From NCBI GenBank assembly GCA_029641185.1, contig JAPWGK010000029.1, forward strand, positions 310,001 through 374,000: a DNA stretch of 64,000 nt, in the 5' to 3' direction. This stretch comes from Pseudofabraea citricarpa. Its lineage: Eukaryota > Ascomycota > Leotiomycetes > Helotiales > Dermateaceae. Made by a program: the position numbers and the translations under genes. A model generated the notes under the pieces. The model was not told where the DNA came from. It saw nothing but the letters and a program-made list of their open reading frames with translations, and did no database searches. This document shows positions 34,717 to 45,419 of the stretch, in pieces. Every line of letters starts with the position of its first letter. The first letter of the stretch is position 1.

Positions 34717-37700
34717 TCAGAAGCCACGACCTGGTCTTTTGCTGACCGGTCTCCTGACCGCGCCATGTGCTGCAACCTTCTTCACCGCTGAAGCAACCGG
34801 CTTCTTCACCAATTTCTCACTCTCCCTCTCTAGCCTCTGTTCCTCCCGGAGCTTGTCTTCAGCCATCTTCGCTTCAATCTCCATCTTCCTGTTGAACTCA
34901 ACCTCGGTAACTCGCTTCTCGCGCGCCGAATAACCCTTCTCCTTGACGGAGAAGAAGACACCTCCTAGCTCGGCCAACCAGTGAGGATCGACCGAAGTGA
35001 CCGTCGACATATACTCTTTTGACGTCAGGATAAGCTCGTGGTAGACCACATAGTCTGGCAGATACCCCAAGCCATAAAGCGCACTCGTTGGATGCAGTTG
35101 AACTGTGACACTGGTTCGCAGGTTCACGTATTCTCCTATTCCTTTGACCTTGGCCGCTTGGTGGTAATATCCCGAACAGATACACTTCCGAATCACATCC
35201 CAATCCGTTCCACAACTAATCATAGATGTTTTCTGCATCTCCATGATCCCTAGAAGCTGCTCTCTGATCTCTTTGGCACGCCGTAAGGACTTCGGGTGTA
35301 GGAAGTGCCGTGTGCACCAGGCATCAGAATAGCCGTTGGATTTCCATTGCGAATAAACGTGAAGATATGTGAGATGGTCAGATTCGGGGACGAAAAACTT
35401 TTCGCGAGCTGCGTCGGACTCTTCTTGACGTTCCTTAGGCCGATAGAAGACACTAGGAACTGACAACATGGAAACAATAGTCAGCATTTCCTCACTGCAA
35501 CCATAATCTTCCGAAGTGATGAGCATCTTGGCCAAAGAAGGGTCCATGGGATAAGCTGTCATTTTCTTTCCAATCTCAGTCAAGTCGCCAATATTGTCCA
35601 AAGCTCCTAATGCCCAGAGATCGAAGAGTGAGGTGGTGATGGTGTCTTGAGGTGGCGGGTCCATGAAATCGAAATCAAGAAGATCTTTAACGCCCAGTGA
35701 TTTGAGAAGTAGTACCGTGTTGCTGAGATTGGTCCTTTGGATTTCGGGGATGGTTTGGATGTACAGTTCGTCCTTGAAAGCTGCTTCTGTGAACAGATGG
35801 AAGGCTTTTCCAGGCCCGGTACGACCAGCACGACCAGCTCTTTGGGATGCGTTTGCTTGCGAGATAGGTGTAATTTGCAAAGTATCCATACCCATCCTTG
35901 GGTTATAGACTTTGAGCTTAGAATATCCCGCATCAACCACATACATAATACCATCCACCGTCAAACTTGTCTCTGCAATGTTGGTTGCCACGATGACCTT
36001 TCTAACACCAGGTGCTGCCTTGTCGAAAATCTTTGCCTGCAAATCCGCAGGCATTTGACTGTAGATGGGTAAGATGCTGAGCTTTGGAGGATCATTGAGA
36101 GCGTTTAGACGCTCCTGCACCAATTCACAGGTACACTCAATATCTTCCTGGCCAGTCATGAAGACTAAAATATCTCCAGCCCCCATCGAGACGTGAATTG
36201 CAAGCACCTGCTGAACAGCCTGATCAACGTAGTCCTCAACAGGTGAACGATGGTACATGATGTCGACCGGAAATGTTCTACCTGGAATGAAGAACTCAGG
36301 CGCACCGCCGTAGAAATCAGAGAACCGTTTTGAGTTCATGGTGGCTGAAGTAACAATCAACTTGAGATCTCGCCGCCGTGCTAAGACCTTCTTGAACAAC
36401 CCCATCAATACATCAGTATTCAAAGCACGCTCATGGGCCTCGTCCATAATAACACAAGAGTATCGGTCCAAGTCCGGTTCGTTGAGTGATTCTCTTAAAA
36501 GAACACCATCTGTCATATACTTGATTTTGGTATCTTTGCTGGTACAATCCTCAAATCGAATAGCATAACCAACAGTTCCGCCTAGATCACATTCCATCTC
36601 TTCGGCGACACGTTTTGCAACACTCATGGCAGCCACTCTTCGAGGTTGCGTACAGCCGATGAGGCCAATCCTGGAATATCCATCTTCGTATAGGAATTGA
36701 GTGAGTTGAGTGGTTTTCCCTGACCCAGTCTCGCCAACTACAATTACTACCTGGTTGTCTCTGATGACCCGAAGAAGATCTTCTCGAACAGCAAAGGCTG
36801 GCAAGAACTCTCTTTGTTCTTTCAGCGTCTTGCTCTGACTAAAGTTACTCGCTCCTTGATTCTTCTTAAGATGTTGACCGAATTTGCTGTTGGTATTCTG
36901 TTCCTCCTCGCCAGGAACTGCAGCTGCACTATCTCCTTCGTCTTCTTTCACGCCCATAAGATTACCAAGTGCCGTGCCCGCCATGTTTGTCGCTTCTTGG
37001 GCCTGTTTCTGCCTCTCCTTTTGTTGCCTCCTTTCCTTGACTACCTTACTTCCTTTTCGACTAAAAACCGCCATATCACTCTGGTTGTCTCGTACTGCCG
37101 GTACGGGCTCGAGCTGCTTTGAAAATACCGTGCGTCCGTCTAAGAAAGGAGGCTTTAGATCATGAACAAGTAAATGAACTCTGGTCGCCTCTTCGTCGTC
37201 CTCAAAGTCGTCTCCGAAATCGCGACGTTGTGCCACACCAGAGGTGAGCATTCGATTCGTTTCCCAAGCATCGACATCTTTTTGTTTTTGAGTTGCTCGT
37301 ACACTCATCCGTTTGCTTGTCTTCTTCTCTGCCAGAACTGCCTCTCTCTGTTGATCTGCCCACGAGTTGTCGTACGAACCAAATGGGTTATGGGCTTCGT
37401 CTCCAAACGTGGCACCCCCCTCATCTCCAGCGTACCATTCCCTGTCAATTGCATTGGAATCCTCCTCATCTACGAAGGGTTCTGGCCCCGCGAACTCTTC
37501 TTGCTTGACAGTGGCGCGAGGTGTCGAAGAAAAACGCGACTGCGAGCGCGGTGTAGCTCGACCATTGCCTATTCTGCTCTGGGACCTGGAGGTGAGGGGA
37601 ACTGCAAACCGATCATCTGATCGTAAGGGGTTAAATTCGAGCTTTTGCCGTTTGCCACTTGGTTCTCCATCATCTCTGGCCATCTTGCAAACAATTGTTT

Positions 37701-37806
37701 TGTTCAAACCTCGAGTGCTGTCGCTCATAAGTTGCATCTGCCTCAGAAAGGCAAATTCGACGCTAGTGTTATCGCGCCGATAACAGCGACAAAAAATCTC
37801 CCCCAC
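34717..37806 (-). CDS. PRP16: Pre-mRNA-splicing ATP-dependent RNA helicase Prp16 (DHX38)
   Basis: A single-exon frame of 1029 residues. DEAH-box helicase motifs in order: GETGSGKT (358-365), the [20 protein letters not shown] motif Ia, MDEAHER (DEAH 455-458), SAT (487-489), [26 protein letters not shown] and [12 protein letters not shown]. The winged-helix, ratchet and OB-fold C-terminal domains follow. The stretch [20 protein letters not shown] is the Prp16-specific form, which separates it from Prp2, Prp22 and Prp43. Prp16 remodels the spliceosome after branching to allow exon ligation, in the nucleus. The first ATG is at 37806, but more likely starts are the ATGs at 37728 or 37683, because 37806 leaves only 62 bp to the divergent pwp1 start. 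The N-terminal extension is acidic and serine-rich, as is usual. Confidence 0.94.
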   Translation of the reverse strand: MGEIFCRCYRRDNTSVEFAFLRQMQLMSDSTRGLNKTIVCKMARDDGEPSGKRQKLEFNPLRSDDRFAVPLTSRSQSRIGNGRATPRSQSRFSSTPRATVKQEEFAGPEPFVDEEDSNAIDREWYAGDEGGATFGDEAHNPFGSYDNSWADQQREAVLAEKKTSKRMSVRATQKQKDVDAWETNRMLTSGVAQRRDFGDDFEDDEEATRVHLLVHDLKPPFLDGRTVFSKQLEPVPAVRDNQSDMAVFSRKGSKVVKERRQQKERQKQAQEATNMAGTALGNLMGVKEDEGDSAAAVPGEEEQNTNSKFGQHLKKNQGASNFSQSKTLKEQREFLPAFAVREDLLRVIRDNQVVIVVGETGSGKTTQLTQFLYEDGYSRIGLIGCTQPRRVAAMSVAKRVAEEMECDLGGTVGYAIRFEDCTSKDTKIKYMTDGVLLRESLNEPDLDRYSCVIMDEAHERALNTDVLMGLFKKVLARRRDLKLIVTSATMNSKRFSDFYGGAPEFFIPGRTFPVDIMYHRSPVEDYVDQAVQQVLAIHVSMGAGDILVFMTGQEDIECTCELVQERLNALNDPPKLSILPIYSQMPADLQAKIFDKAAPGVRKVIVATNIAETSLTVDGIMYVVDAGYSKLKVYNPRMGMDTLQITPISQANASQRAGRAGRTGPGKAFHLFTEAAFKDELYIQTIPEIQRTNLSNTVLLLKSLGVKDLLDFDFMDPPPQDTITTSLFDLWALGALDNIGDLTEIGKKMTAYPMDPSLAKMLITSEDYGCSEEMLTIVSMLSVPSVFYRPKERQEESDAAREKFFVPESDHLTYLHVYSQWKSNGYSDAWCTRHFLHPKSLRRAKEIREQLLGIMEMQKTSMISCGTDWDVIRKCICSGYYHQAAKVKGIGEYVNLRTSVTVQLHPTSALYGLGYLPDYVVYHELILTSKEYMSTVTSVDPHWLAELGGVFFSVKEKGYSAREKRVTEVEFNRKMEIEAKMAEDKLREEQRLERESEKLVKKPVASAVKKVAAHGAVRRPVSKRPGRGF

Positions 37807-37868
37807 TCGAATTTTTTTGAGTGCGTACTAACCTAACCGTACTACAAGCACATCAAACCAAGTTCAAA
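37807..37868. promoter_or_regulatory. Compact bidirectional promoter of prp16 and pwp1
   Basis: Only 62 bp separate the longest prp16 frame from the pwp1 start, or about 140-185 bp if prp16 starts at 37728 or 37683. No TATA box is evident. Confidence 0.5.
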
Positions 37869-39610
37869 ATGTCGATGATCACGGCGACTACCTGGGTGCC
37901 TCGAGGATTTGCCGCGCCATTTCCTACGAAGTATGCTTTCGACGAGGAAGAGTTCAAGCGCATTGCGGAGCTTGCGAAACTTCAACTTGACGATGCGAAC
38001 GAGGATTTAGAGGAGGCACGAAAAGCTGCCGAGGGCGGCAAAGGCGCAGACGTAATGGAAGAAGATGACGATGATGATGCATCAGATGATGATGTACCAA
38101 GCAGAGCCATCAGGTCAAAAGCGTACGTGTTAAAGATGCTCATAAAGCAAACCTTACTGATTTGACCTGCAGTGACGAGGACGACGATTTGAAGGAGTAC
38201 GACTTGGAACATTATGACGACGATGTGAAGAAGGACCGAGAGGATGGTGTTGGAACGGGTCTGGGAATGTTTGGCAATGTCAAGTCGCTGGCATACTACG
38301 AGTCGAACGATGACGATCCATATATCACCCTGAAAGGAACGGAAGAAGACGACGAGGACCGGGAAGAACTTCAAATATTGGCCACAGATAACATGGTGTT
38401 GGCAGCAAAAATTGAGGATGAGGTGGCACATCTGGAGATCTATGTCTACGAGGACGATTCTGACAACCTCTATGTTCATCACGACATCATGCTTCCTGCA
38501 ATTCCACTATGCGTAGAGTGGTTAGATTTACCGGTCGGAAAGTCGAATGTTGATAAAGATGCGAGAGCAAATTTTGTGGCTGTGGGTACCTTTGATCCAG
38601 ATATCGAGATCTGGGATTTGGACACTATTGACTGCATGTACCCGAATGCTATTTTGGGCAAGGGACCAGATACCGAAGGCGAAAAGAAAAAGAAGAAGAG
38701 GAAGAAGTCAAAGAAAGCCAACGATGAATATCATGTTGATGCTGTCTTGTCCCTTGCTGCCAACAAACAGCACCGAAATCTTCTAGCATCATCCTCAGCC
38801 GACACGACTGTCAAGCTATGGGATCTCAACACCGCAAAGTGCGCAAAATCATACACACATCACACTGACAAGGTCTGCTCATTGGCATGGCACCCGAAAG
38901 AATCGACCATCCTACTGAGTGGAAGTTATGACCGTACAGTGGTGGCAGCTGATATGAGAGCACCGGACGCCAAAGCTCCAAGATGGGGAGTGGAGAGTGA
39001 TGTCGAGACTGTTCGATGGGATCCTCACGACCCAAACTTCTTCTATATCTCAACGGAGAATGGTGTGATACATTACCACGATGTTCGAAATGCACCATCG
39101 AATCCAGCTGCTAGCAAACCAGTGTGGATTCTACAAGCACATGATGAATCAGTGTCCGCTTTTGATATCAACCCGACGATTCCAGGTTTCATGGCTACTG
39201 GGTCTGCAGACAAGACTGTCAAGCTTTGGAATATCCAGCCTACAGGACCAACAATGGTAGTATCACGGAATCTGGATGTTGGCAAGATCTTTTCGACTGT
39301 ATTTGCACCCGATGAGGAGGTTGGTTTCAGACTCGCTGTAGCTGGAAGCAAGGGCAATCTGCAAATCTGGGACACGTAAGTTCCATTCGACTTGGAGACG
39401 ATATAGAGCTAACTATGTTATAGAAGTACCAATGCTGCAGTAAGACGAGCATTCTCAAACAGAGTAGCTCCAGTCGAAGGAGAGATCAAAGAGAGATTGG
39501 TCGGTGTCCAGGCAGATGACAGTGATTCAGAGTCTGATGAGGGTGAGGAGGCAAATGATGGAGACGATGGAGAAGATCAGAAAGGGTGGGAATCAATGGA
39601 TGAAGATTGA
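37869..39610 (+). CDS. PWP1: WD40 ribosome-biogenesis protein Pwp1
   Basis: Three exons, 37869-38122, 38173-39375 and 39424-39610, give 547 residues. The N terminus (ITATTWVPRGFAAPFPTKYA) is diagnostic for Pwp1. An acidic region follows (MEEDDDDDASDDD), then a beta-propeller with WD repeats visible as FDPDIEIWDL, ASSSADTTVKLWDLNTAKC, LLSGSYDRTVVAADMR, HYHDVR, ATGSADKTVKLWN and VAGSKGNLQIWDT. A lysine-rich loop (EKKKKKRKKSKK) interrupts the propeller near residue 275. The C terminus is acidic. Pwp1 acts in the nucleolus in 60S pre-ribosome assembly, in the 5.8S/25S maturation step. Exon 1 to 2 and 2 to 3 joins both occur after two codon bases and restore the frame exactly. Divergent from prp16. 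Confidence 0.95.
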
Positions 39611-42090
39611 GCTTACGCTTAGGGACCAAGATCTGATCTGATCTATGCGTATCGAGTATCGAGATTCATCAATGCGATGAGGGTTCATCCAATCCGTTGT
39701 TGTTCAGATGGATACTGAAACCGACACGAGATTTTCCGTCATCAAAGACACACGTCAATCGTGAGACAAGCATTGTCGGGCTTGGGGTATATTTGAGCCG
39801 CAAGATTAAAGTACGGCATAGCGATTTTGTTGCTGGATTAACAGACCGGATTCGAGGATGAGGACTTCATCTAATTCACACACATATCCCGGAGGTGAAA
39901 GGGTGCATTAATTATTGGACCGCGTGTGTTTTGTTCTTTCTCCACAAGTGAGGCTTTGACGATGAGGCGTCGGTATGATGTTCGTGCGCTGACAAGGGTT
40001 CGTCTGTCCACTTTGGGATGATTTTTCGCATGAATTCGACGGTAATGGATGCCTTGGCGCCCGAGTGACGTGCGAGTCTCGAAGGAAGCGATAGATCAAT
40101 AAGATCTTCATACCTGGACTCTCTTCTCGTCCCTTTTCGCGAATCGACCCGTTCTCGTTAAGATGCAAGCTCGGTATCTGGAAATTGCTGCGATGCAGTC
40201 TCAAACCCGTCCACGTCCACCGGAGACCAGACAAAGCAATGAAGACACGACACAAGACAAGACAATGCAGCAGATGACTTGGTAAGGGGTCATTCGTCGA
40301 AGGGCGGAAAGAAAAGCTGCAATGACCACCACCCACGACCGCTGTACTGTGCTGTGGTATGCCGCAAACGCTCGTGAACAACACACTGAGCTCTGTGTTC
40401 GGCCCCGAGCGCTCCTCTTGCGTGTCGGGTCTGCCCATTTGCTCGCTCACAGGCTCACAGTCGCGCGCAACGAAAGCCTAGAAGGACTGATGGCCAATGG
40501 GATCGCGTCTTCCCCTTGCTTGTCGAGATGGCGGCCAATTTTTAGATGAAACGCAACGAAGGGGATGCATGGCCAATAACAGAGGGAGCTGTATAAACTA
40601 TGTTTGGATTTTCCGTGCTTGACAAGGGCGATCTGCCGGGTCTTCAGGAGCAACAATCAAACTGGGGAACGGCCGTGGGCGAAAGGGCGAGCACTTGGCG
40701 AATATCTGGTGGTTGAGCGACTCCGTGCTTGTTGACGCTGTTGACGGTAGGCGCCTCTACACTATGACGGCGTCTCGGGCTGGTCTGGTGGCCGTGCTGG
40801 TGGATTCTGGGTCGGGTTGTGGTGATGGTGGTGGTGGTGGTAAGGTGAGGTGAGGTGTTGAGTGGTCTTGGATGTCGATTGGGCGCGTGGATGAGGTGAG
40901 AGGGGAGAGAAAAGAGAGGGTCTGATTCGGGATGGTACTTGCTGTACAGTACTGACTTTGTGCAAGTGCAGAAAAGTCAGCGAGCGGAAAAACGGGCCAT
41001 AGTGTTGATAGCTGGGGGTGCGATTGGCACTGATTGGTACCTGTGATAAGACTTCCGCGGCCTAGCTCCAGAAACAGGTCCAACAGGTCCAACAGGGCCA
41101 ACAGTGCCAACAGGGCCAGCACCCCCCTAGAACACCCCCCTAGAACAACCACCCAGGGCCCCAGCAGCCTCCAGAAAACCCCCTAGCAACACCCATGCAG
41201 GCACGCACGGCACACAGCTCCAGCAGTCCAGTGCCCCTCCCCTGTTACCGTTACCCATCCACACCAACCCCACTCACTCACTGCCCGCCCTCTGCCTCTG
41301 CCTCTGCCCACAACTGCTCAGGGCTCAGGGCTTCGCGTGCTGCTCGCTCCAGGGGGGCCATATCTCTTCGCTCCCTCTCTCTCACTTAAGTGCCAGTCGC
41401 TCGCTCGCAACCACACGCCTCTCTTTTCATCAAAGACTTCTTTGTCTACCAACACCAACTCGCCGTCGCCGGATCGATATTCCATTCCTTCATCTGCTGC
41501 AATCCGATTGTCCATCTACACGCACAATCACCCACACTCTCTCTACCACTGCCCGCAAGCCCGTCACACATCAGAAGCCAACGCATACGCATAATCCGAA
41601 CTTTACCGCACTACAGGGACTGTGTCTCTTTTCAGCAATCCACTACGACATCTTCTTCGCCGACCGAAAGCGCCCTCTTCGTAACTTCAATACTTATCCG
41701 TAACTTATATTCCATCGCCCGCGCATCTTGAAGAGCCGAACACAAAGAACCCCGCCCTCCTCATCACCCAAACTCGTCGAAACGTTGCATCATACCACCG
41801 TTTGCACTCACTGGGACCGTCAATAGTCTCATCCGCCTCCCGATCGAACAAAACAATATCTGCTTAGTCCAGCCGCTGACGAGCTCGAGTGGAGGATCAC
41901 CTGGCAATCCAAACATCTTGCCGATTGCATCCACACCGATTTGTTCGAAGCGACCACACGACACCTCTAGCCAAGATCGGTCACGCTCCAACATTGTCTC
42001 GGTCCATCACAAGGTTCACGTCGGAATTTAAAAAGAGAAGGAAATCAACCTGGGGACAACCGATCGCATCCTCAAAAATCATAGTAAACA
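39611..42090. other. 2.5-kb region: pwp1 terminator and long leader/promoter of the next gene
   Basis: No gene supported. The right half is pyrimidine-rich from about 41160, consistent with a long transcribed leader of the downstream gene. A five-copy 9-bp minisatellite sits at 41073-41117. Open frames such as 39908-40450 are GC-poor in protein character and overlap on both strands. Confidence 0.45.
41073..41117. repeat. 9-bp minisatellite, five copies
   Basis: Five tandem near-identical units of AACAGGTCC / AACAGGGCC type, followed by two copies of a CCCCCCTAGAACA-like unit. Confidence 0.8.
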
Positions 42091-42837
42091 ATGTCTCTCG
42101 CACGAGCCTTCACCACCAGGCGCAATGCCAACAAGAAATCTCTCGACATCTCGCCTCCCATGCCTCAGCGAAGCTTAACGACCAAGCACTCGTTCGCTTC
42201 AGGAACCATCGAGCGGAGCAAGATCTCGGCGCCTGTGGAACTGATTTCGACGACGAATATGCTCTCATATAATGCTCCTGACCTCTACCCAAGCGGTAGA
42301 ACATCTTCATCTGGAGACGAATCAGACAACTCGCCTTCGAGATCATCCACCCCGCCAACATCTCCAGATAGCTCTTCGATCGAGTCTTCGCCGACCACTC
42401 CTGAACCAAATCACTTATCCAACTTTTTCAACATGGCAAACAAGCCCACAGAAGAAGTCCCAGCCGTTCCCCAAAGAGCTATCTCCCACACAAAGAAGTC
42501 TTCCATGTCATTATCCAGCAAGAGATCCATGTCCCAGATGTCTTCACGCAAGCAAAGTTTCTCTACAACCCGATCCTCAGTAAATATGTTCTCGCCTCAT
42601 CACGCCGAGACTTCGGGAGAGGAACATCCATTCGGAAATGAACTTGCCCAAGTTTCGGAATTGGCAGAGGAATTTGGTGTACAGGATAAGATGCAAGTAC
42701 TGGATGCCGAAGAGCAAGACTTGATATCTAAAGGCCTCTTTAAATTCTGTGCCGAGGATTACATGACGGAGATTCAAGGTCTCTTTATGAGCGCCTTTGG
42801 GGAGAAGAAAGCAAGTATGACACCGATGTGGATCTAA
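42091..42837 (+). CDS. Unrecognised 248-residue serine-rich protein
   Basis: An intact single-exon frame starting MSLARAFTTRRNANKKSLDI. The first two thirds are disordered, rich in serine, threonine and proline (for example SPSRSSTPPTSPDSSSIESS and KKSSMSLSSKRSMSQMSSRK), with many possible phosphorylation sites. The C-terminal 70 residues are different: an acidic, helical stretch (ELAQVSELAEEFGVQDKMQV, then LISKGLFKFCAEDYMTEIQG) that looks folded and would be the conserved core. There is no signal peptide or membrane segment. It appears to be a fungal protein without a named domain. A long pyrimidine-rich leader suggests translational or growth-related control, but that is inference. Confidence 0.72.
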   Translation: MSLARAFTTRRNANKKSLDISPPMPQRSLTTKHSFASGTIERSKISAPVELISTTNMLSYNAPDLYPSGRTSSSGDESDNSPSRSSTPPTSPDSSSIESSPTTPEPNHLSNFFNMANKPTEEVPAVPQRAISHTKKSSMSLSSKRSMSQMSSRKQSFSTTRSSVNMFSPHHAETSGEEHPFGNELAQVSELAEEFGVQDKMQVLDAEEQDLISKGLFKFCAEDYMTEIQGLFMSAFGEKKASMTPMWI

Positions 42838-43558
42838 AGCGAAAATGCTTCGAGACCGGTTCTCCAACTTACAACAAAACGCTCTTCATTCGATGTACAT
42901 ATTACCCGCGATTTTCTTCTTCTCGCCTGCTTAGGGGTGCTATTTTACTTCGATTCTTCGCACTCTTTTTTCACCAACGGATTTTTTAACGGGCAGAAAA
43001 GAACATGACTGGGAGGAGTTTTTTTCGATGGATACCTCGAATTTTATGAATGGTATGGGATGTTGGGAGTGTTTCGGGGGGATATACTGAGGAAGGTTGT
43101 GGGAAAACTCCATCACGCTCCTTTTTTCTTTTTTTCGAGACACAGGACTTTTGTTTCTTTTTGACAATCGTTTTGGTCATATTCTGACAATACGTCACAA
43201 CCTTTTTCCTTTTTTCTTGCTTCTATTTTGATTCTCATTGTAAAAATGGATGAGAAGAGACGGGAGGAGAAGAGGGATTTTGTTTTTCTAAAACTCGAGT
43301 CGCTGAACTAGATTGGTTGACCTTGTAGTATGAGATGGAGATGAATCAAAAAGAAGATTACACACGTTCAAGCTACATGAAACCGAGCAAGTTAAATGCT
43401 GTGATATGATGGCGATGACGATGGGGTGGTGTGGTCATACTAACGTAACATCCGCAATGAATAGATGGTATGAGACATCGGGAATAAAGAAATGCCCATC
43501 TCGCCCATCTACATGAAATCATTAACCCGCTCTACTATGGCGCCCGATCTGACCTCGG

Positions 43559-43559
43559 T

Positions 43560-43595
<36 letters not shown>
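43559..43595. repeat. CGT trinucleotide microsatellite
   Basis: About twelve uninterrupted CGT units in non-coding DNA. Confidence 0.9.
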
Positions 43596-43596
<1 letters not shown>

Positions 43597-44649
43597 TCTC
43601 GCTCGCGGGCTCACGCACTCTCCAACTACCGTACGTATATGTACCACCGTACGGGAATCGCAGCGGACCGTCGTCGTCCCTCTACAGTACCTGTACCTGT
43701 ACCTGTACTTGCTTGAGCTTAATCGAGCCTCTCTATCATATAGGTAGGCAACGCAACGCAGCACAACGCGACGTGATGGGGAGAGGTTAAGATTAAGTAT
43801 TATGTAGACATGCATGACCCCTGCTCTCCTCTCGTCTGATCTGCGAAACTTCTCTTCTCTTCCTGTCTTATGCGATGTCTTCTTTTTTGTGGGGTTAGAG
43901 ATGCTACTGTACTGTACCGTCATGGTGTTGTGAGACGGTCACGGTTTGATCGGAGGAGGGAGGGGAGGGGAAGGGTCAAGCGAGCCGAGAGGGCATGGGA
44001 TGGGATGCGGATGGGGATAGGATGCGGGAGCGAGCGAGGGGAGGATTTGGGATGGGTTCTGGAAGGGAGGCGCAGAGGCGTAGAGGCGCAGAGGGGATGC
44101 ATGTGCGAAATAATGTGATTCTGGAAGAGTCTTTCGATTTTTTTTTTCTCTCCTTCTCTTTTGTGCTTCTTCTTTTGCTTCTGATGCTTCTAGCTTTCGA
44201 TAAAAGGAACCGATATATCGGATTGATGCTGGCTGCAAGCTAAACTCTATCCCCCCCCTCCTCCCACTATGGATCTTGCTGGTACGGAGCGTATTTTATG
44301 TCCAGCTGAGCAACCAATATTGATACTCCTCTCGTTTTCAATAATACCTCTTTGGGTTTTTCTTTTCTGTTCCGATTTGTGCGGAGCTATCTTTCTACGA
44401 GTCTTTCTTTTTCCTTCTCTTGGCTTTGGCTTTCGACTTTTGAGTCGGGAGTTGTTTGGGTTGGGGGTCTGGTGCTACGGTAGTGCTTGTACTGTATCTC
44501 TGCTACTGTACCACCACCGTACCACCCACCGTACGGGGCCATCTCCGTTACAATAGGTCGTCCCCCTCCTCCTCCTCCCGTCCTCCCTCTTGGTGCGGGG
44601 CGGGTTTCCCGCTTCGAGCTTGACTTGACTTGGTGCGGAGAGCGAGGGC

Positions 44650-44691
44650 GGGAGTGGGATTGGGAGTGGGAGTGGGAGTGGGAGTGGGAGA
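44650..44691. repeat. GGGAGT minisatellite
   Basis: Seven near-identical 6-bp GGGAGT/GGGATT units on the plus strand. Confidence 0.8.
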
Positions 44692-45419
44692 GTTTGGGAT
44701 GAGGGGTTGACATGCGGGGTTTCGTGGCGTTCCATAGTAGAGTACAGTATATGCGTGGATGAATGGGCGAGCATAGATGGGGAGGGAGCTTTAGCCTAAG
44801 TCGTTACTGTAAGTGAGACGAAGATGGCTGCAGGCTTTTCTGGTCTAGCTGGATTTTTTTTTTATTTCAAGTGCTTCTTTTTCTTTTTCTTTTTCTTTCC
44901 CCACCTCGATTTAGGTGTGGACGTTTTAAAGACGTGTCTTAACTGTAGGTGCTGACCCGGGCTTTGTGAGACGCTGTTGAGTGGATTGGGCTTCTGAACC
45001 ATGGCATTTGTTGGATAGATCAATTGCTGGATGCTGATCAACCTACGTTTGAATACGATAAATGGATATTGAAAGCTGTGCTATGATGGAAGAGTTGATA
45101 CCAAAGACCGCCTTGATAACTTATGATACTCTGCAAACTAGTTCCAGAATAAGTAGTACAAAGAAATAAAAAGAAAAACAGGGAGAATAAAACAAAGGAG
45201 AAATTAGAAGTCTTTTGCTCGGCGAGATAAAAGGCGGCATTTGTAGAGTTGGAAAATATTATTGACTGATGTGAAAAAGAAGCAGAAATTAAGCCTCTTT
45301 TCAAACTTGTCATAAACTTCACTGTTTATTCTACTATCTTCCACCGAAATCTATTTACATCTCTCCAGACCTTCTCCTATATACAGTCTCCCTCAAATAT
45401 TCTCCTCGCTTCCACCAAA

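Larger units (their letters stand above)
42838..45419. other. 2.6-kb convergent intergenic region, low-complexity DNA
   Basis: No gene supported. The region contains simple repeats: a CGT run at 43559-43595, CTGTAC units at about 43684-43711, a GGGAGT run at about 44650-44691, and several copies of TACTGTAC-like motifs. The open frames listed across 43522-44774 are translations of these repeats. Confidence 0.55.

Noticed and set aside
39908..40450. 180-codon minus-strand frame downstream of pwp1
   Set aside because: No protein-like features, overlaps other frames, lies in the terminator/promoter spacer.
43522..43923. 133-codon minus-strand frame with poly-threonine and arginine runs
   Set aside because: It is a translation of the CGT microsatellite and CTGTAC repeats.
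44387..44774. Histidine/serine-rich frames on the minus strand
   Set aside because: Product of the GGGAGT minisatellite; other frames give similar dipeptide repeats.
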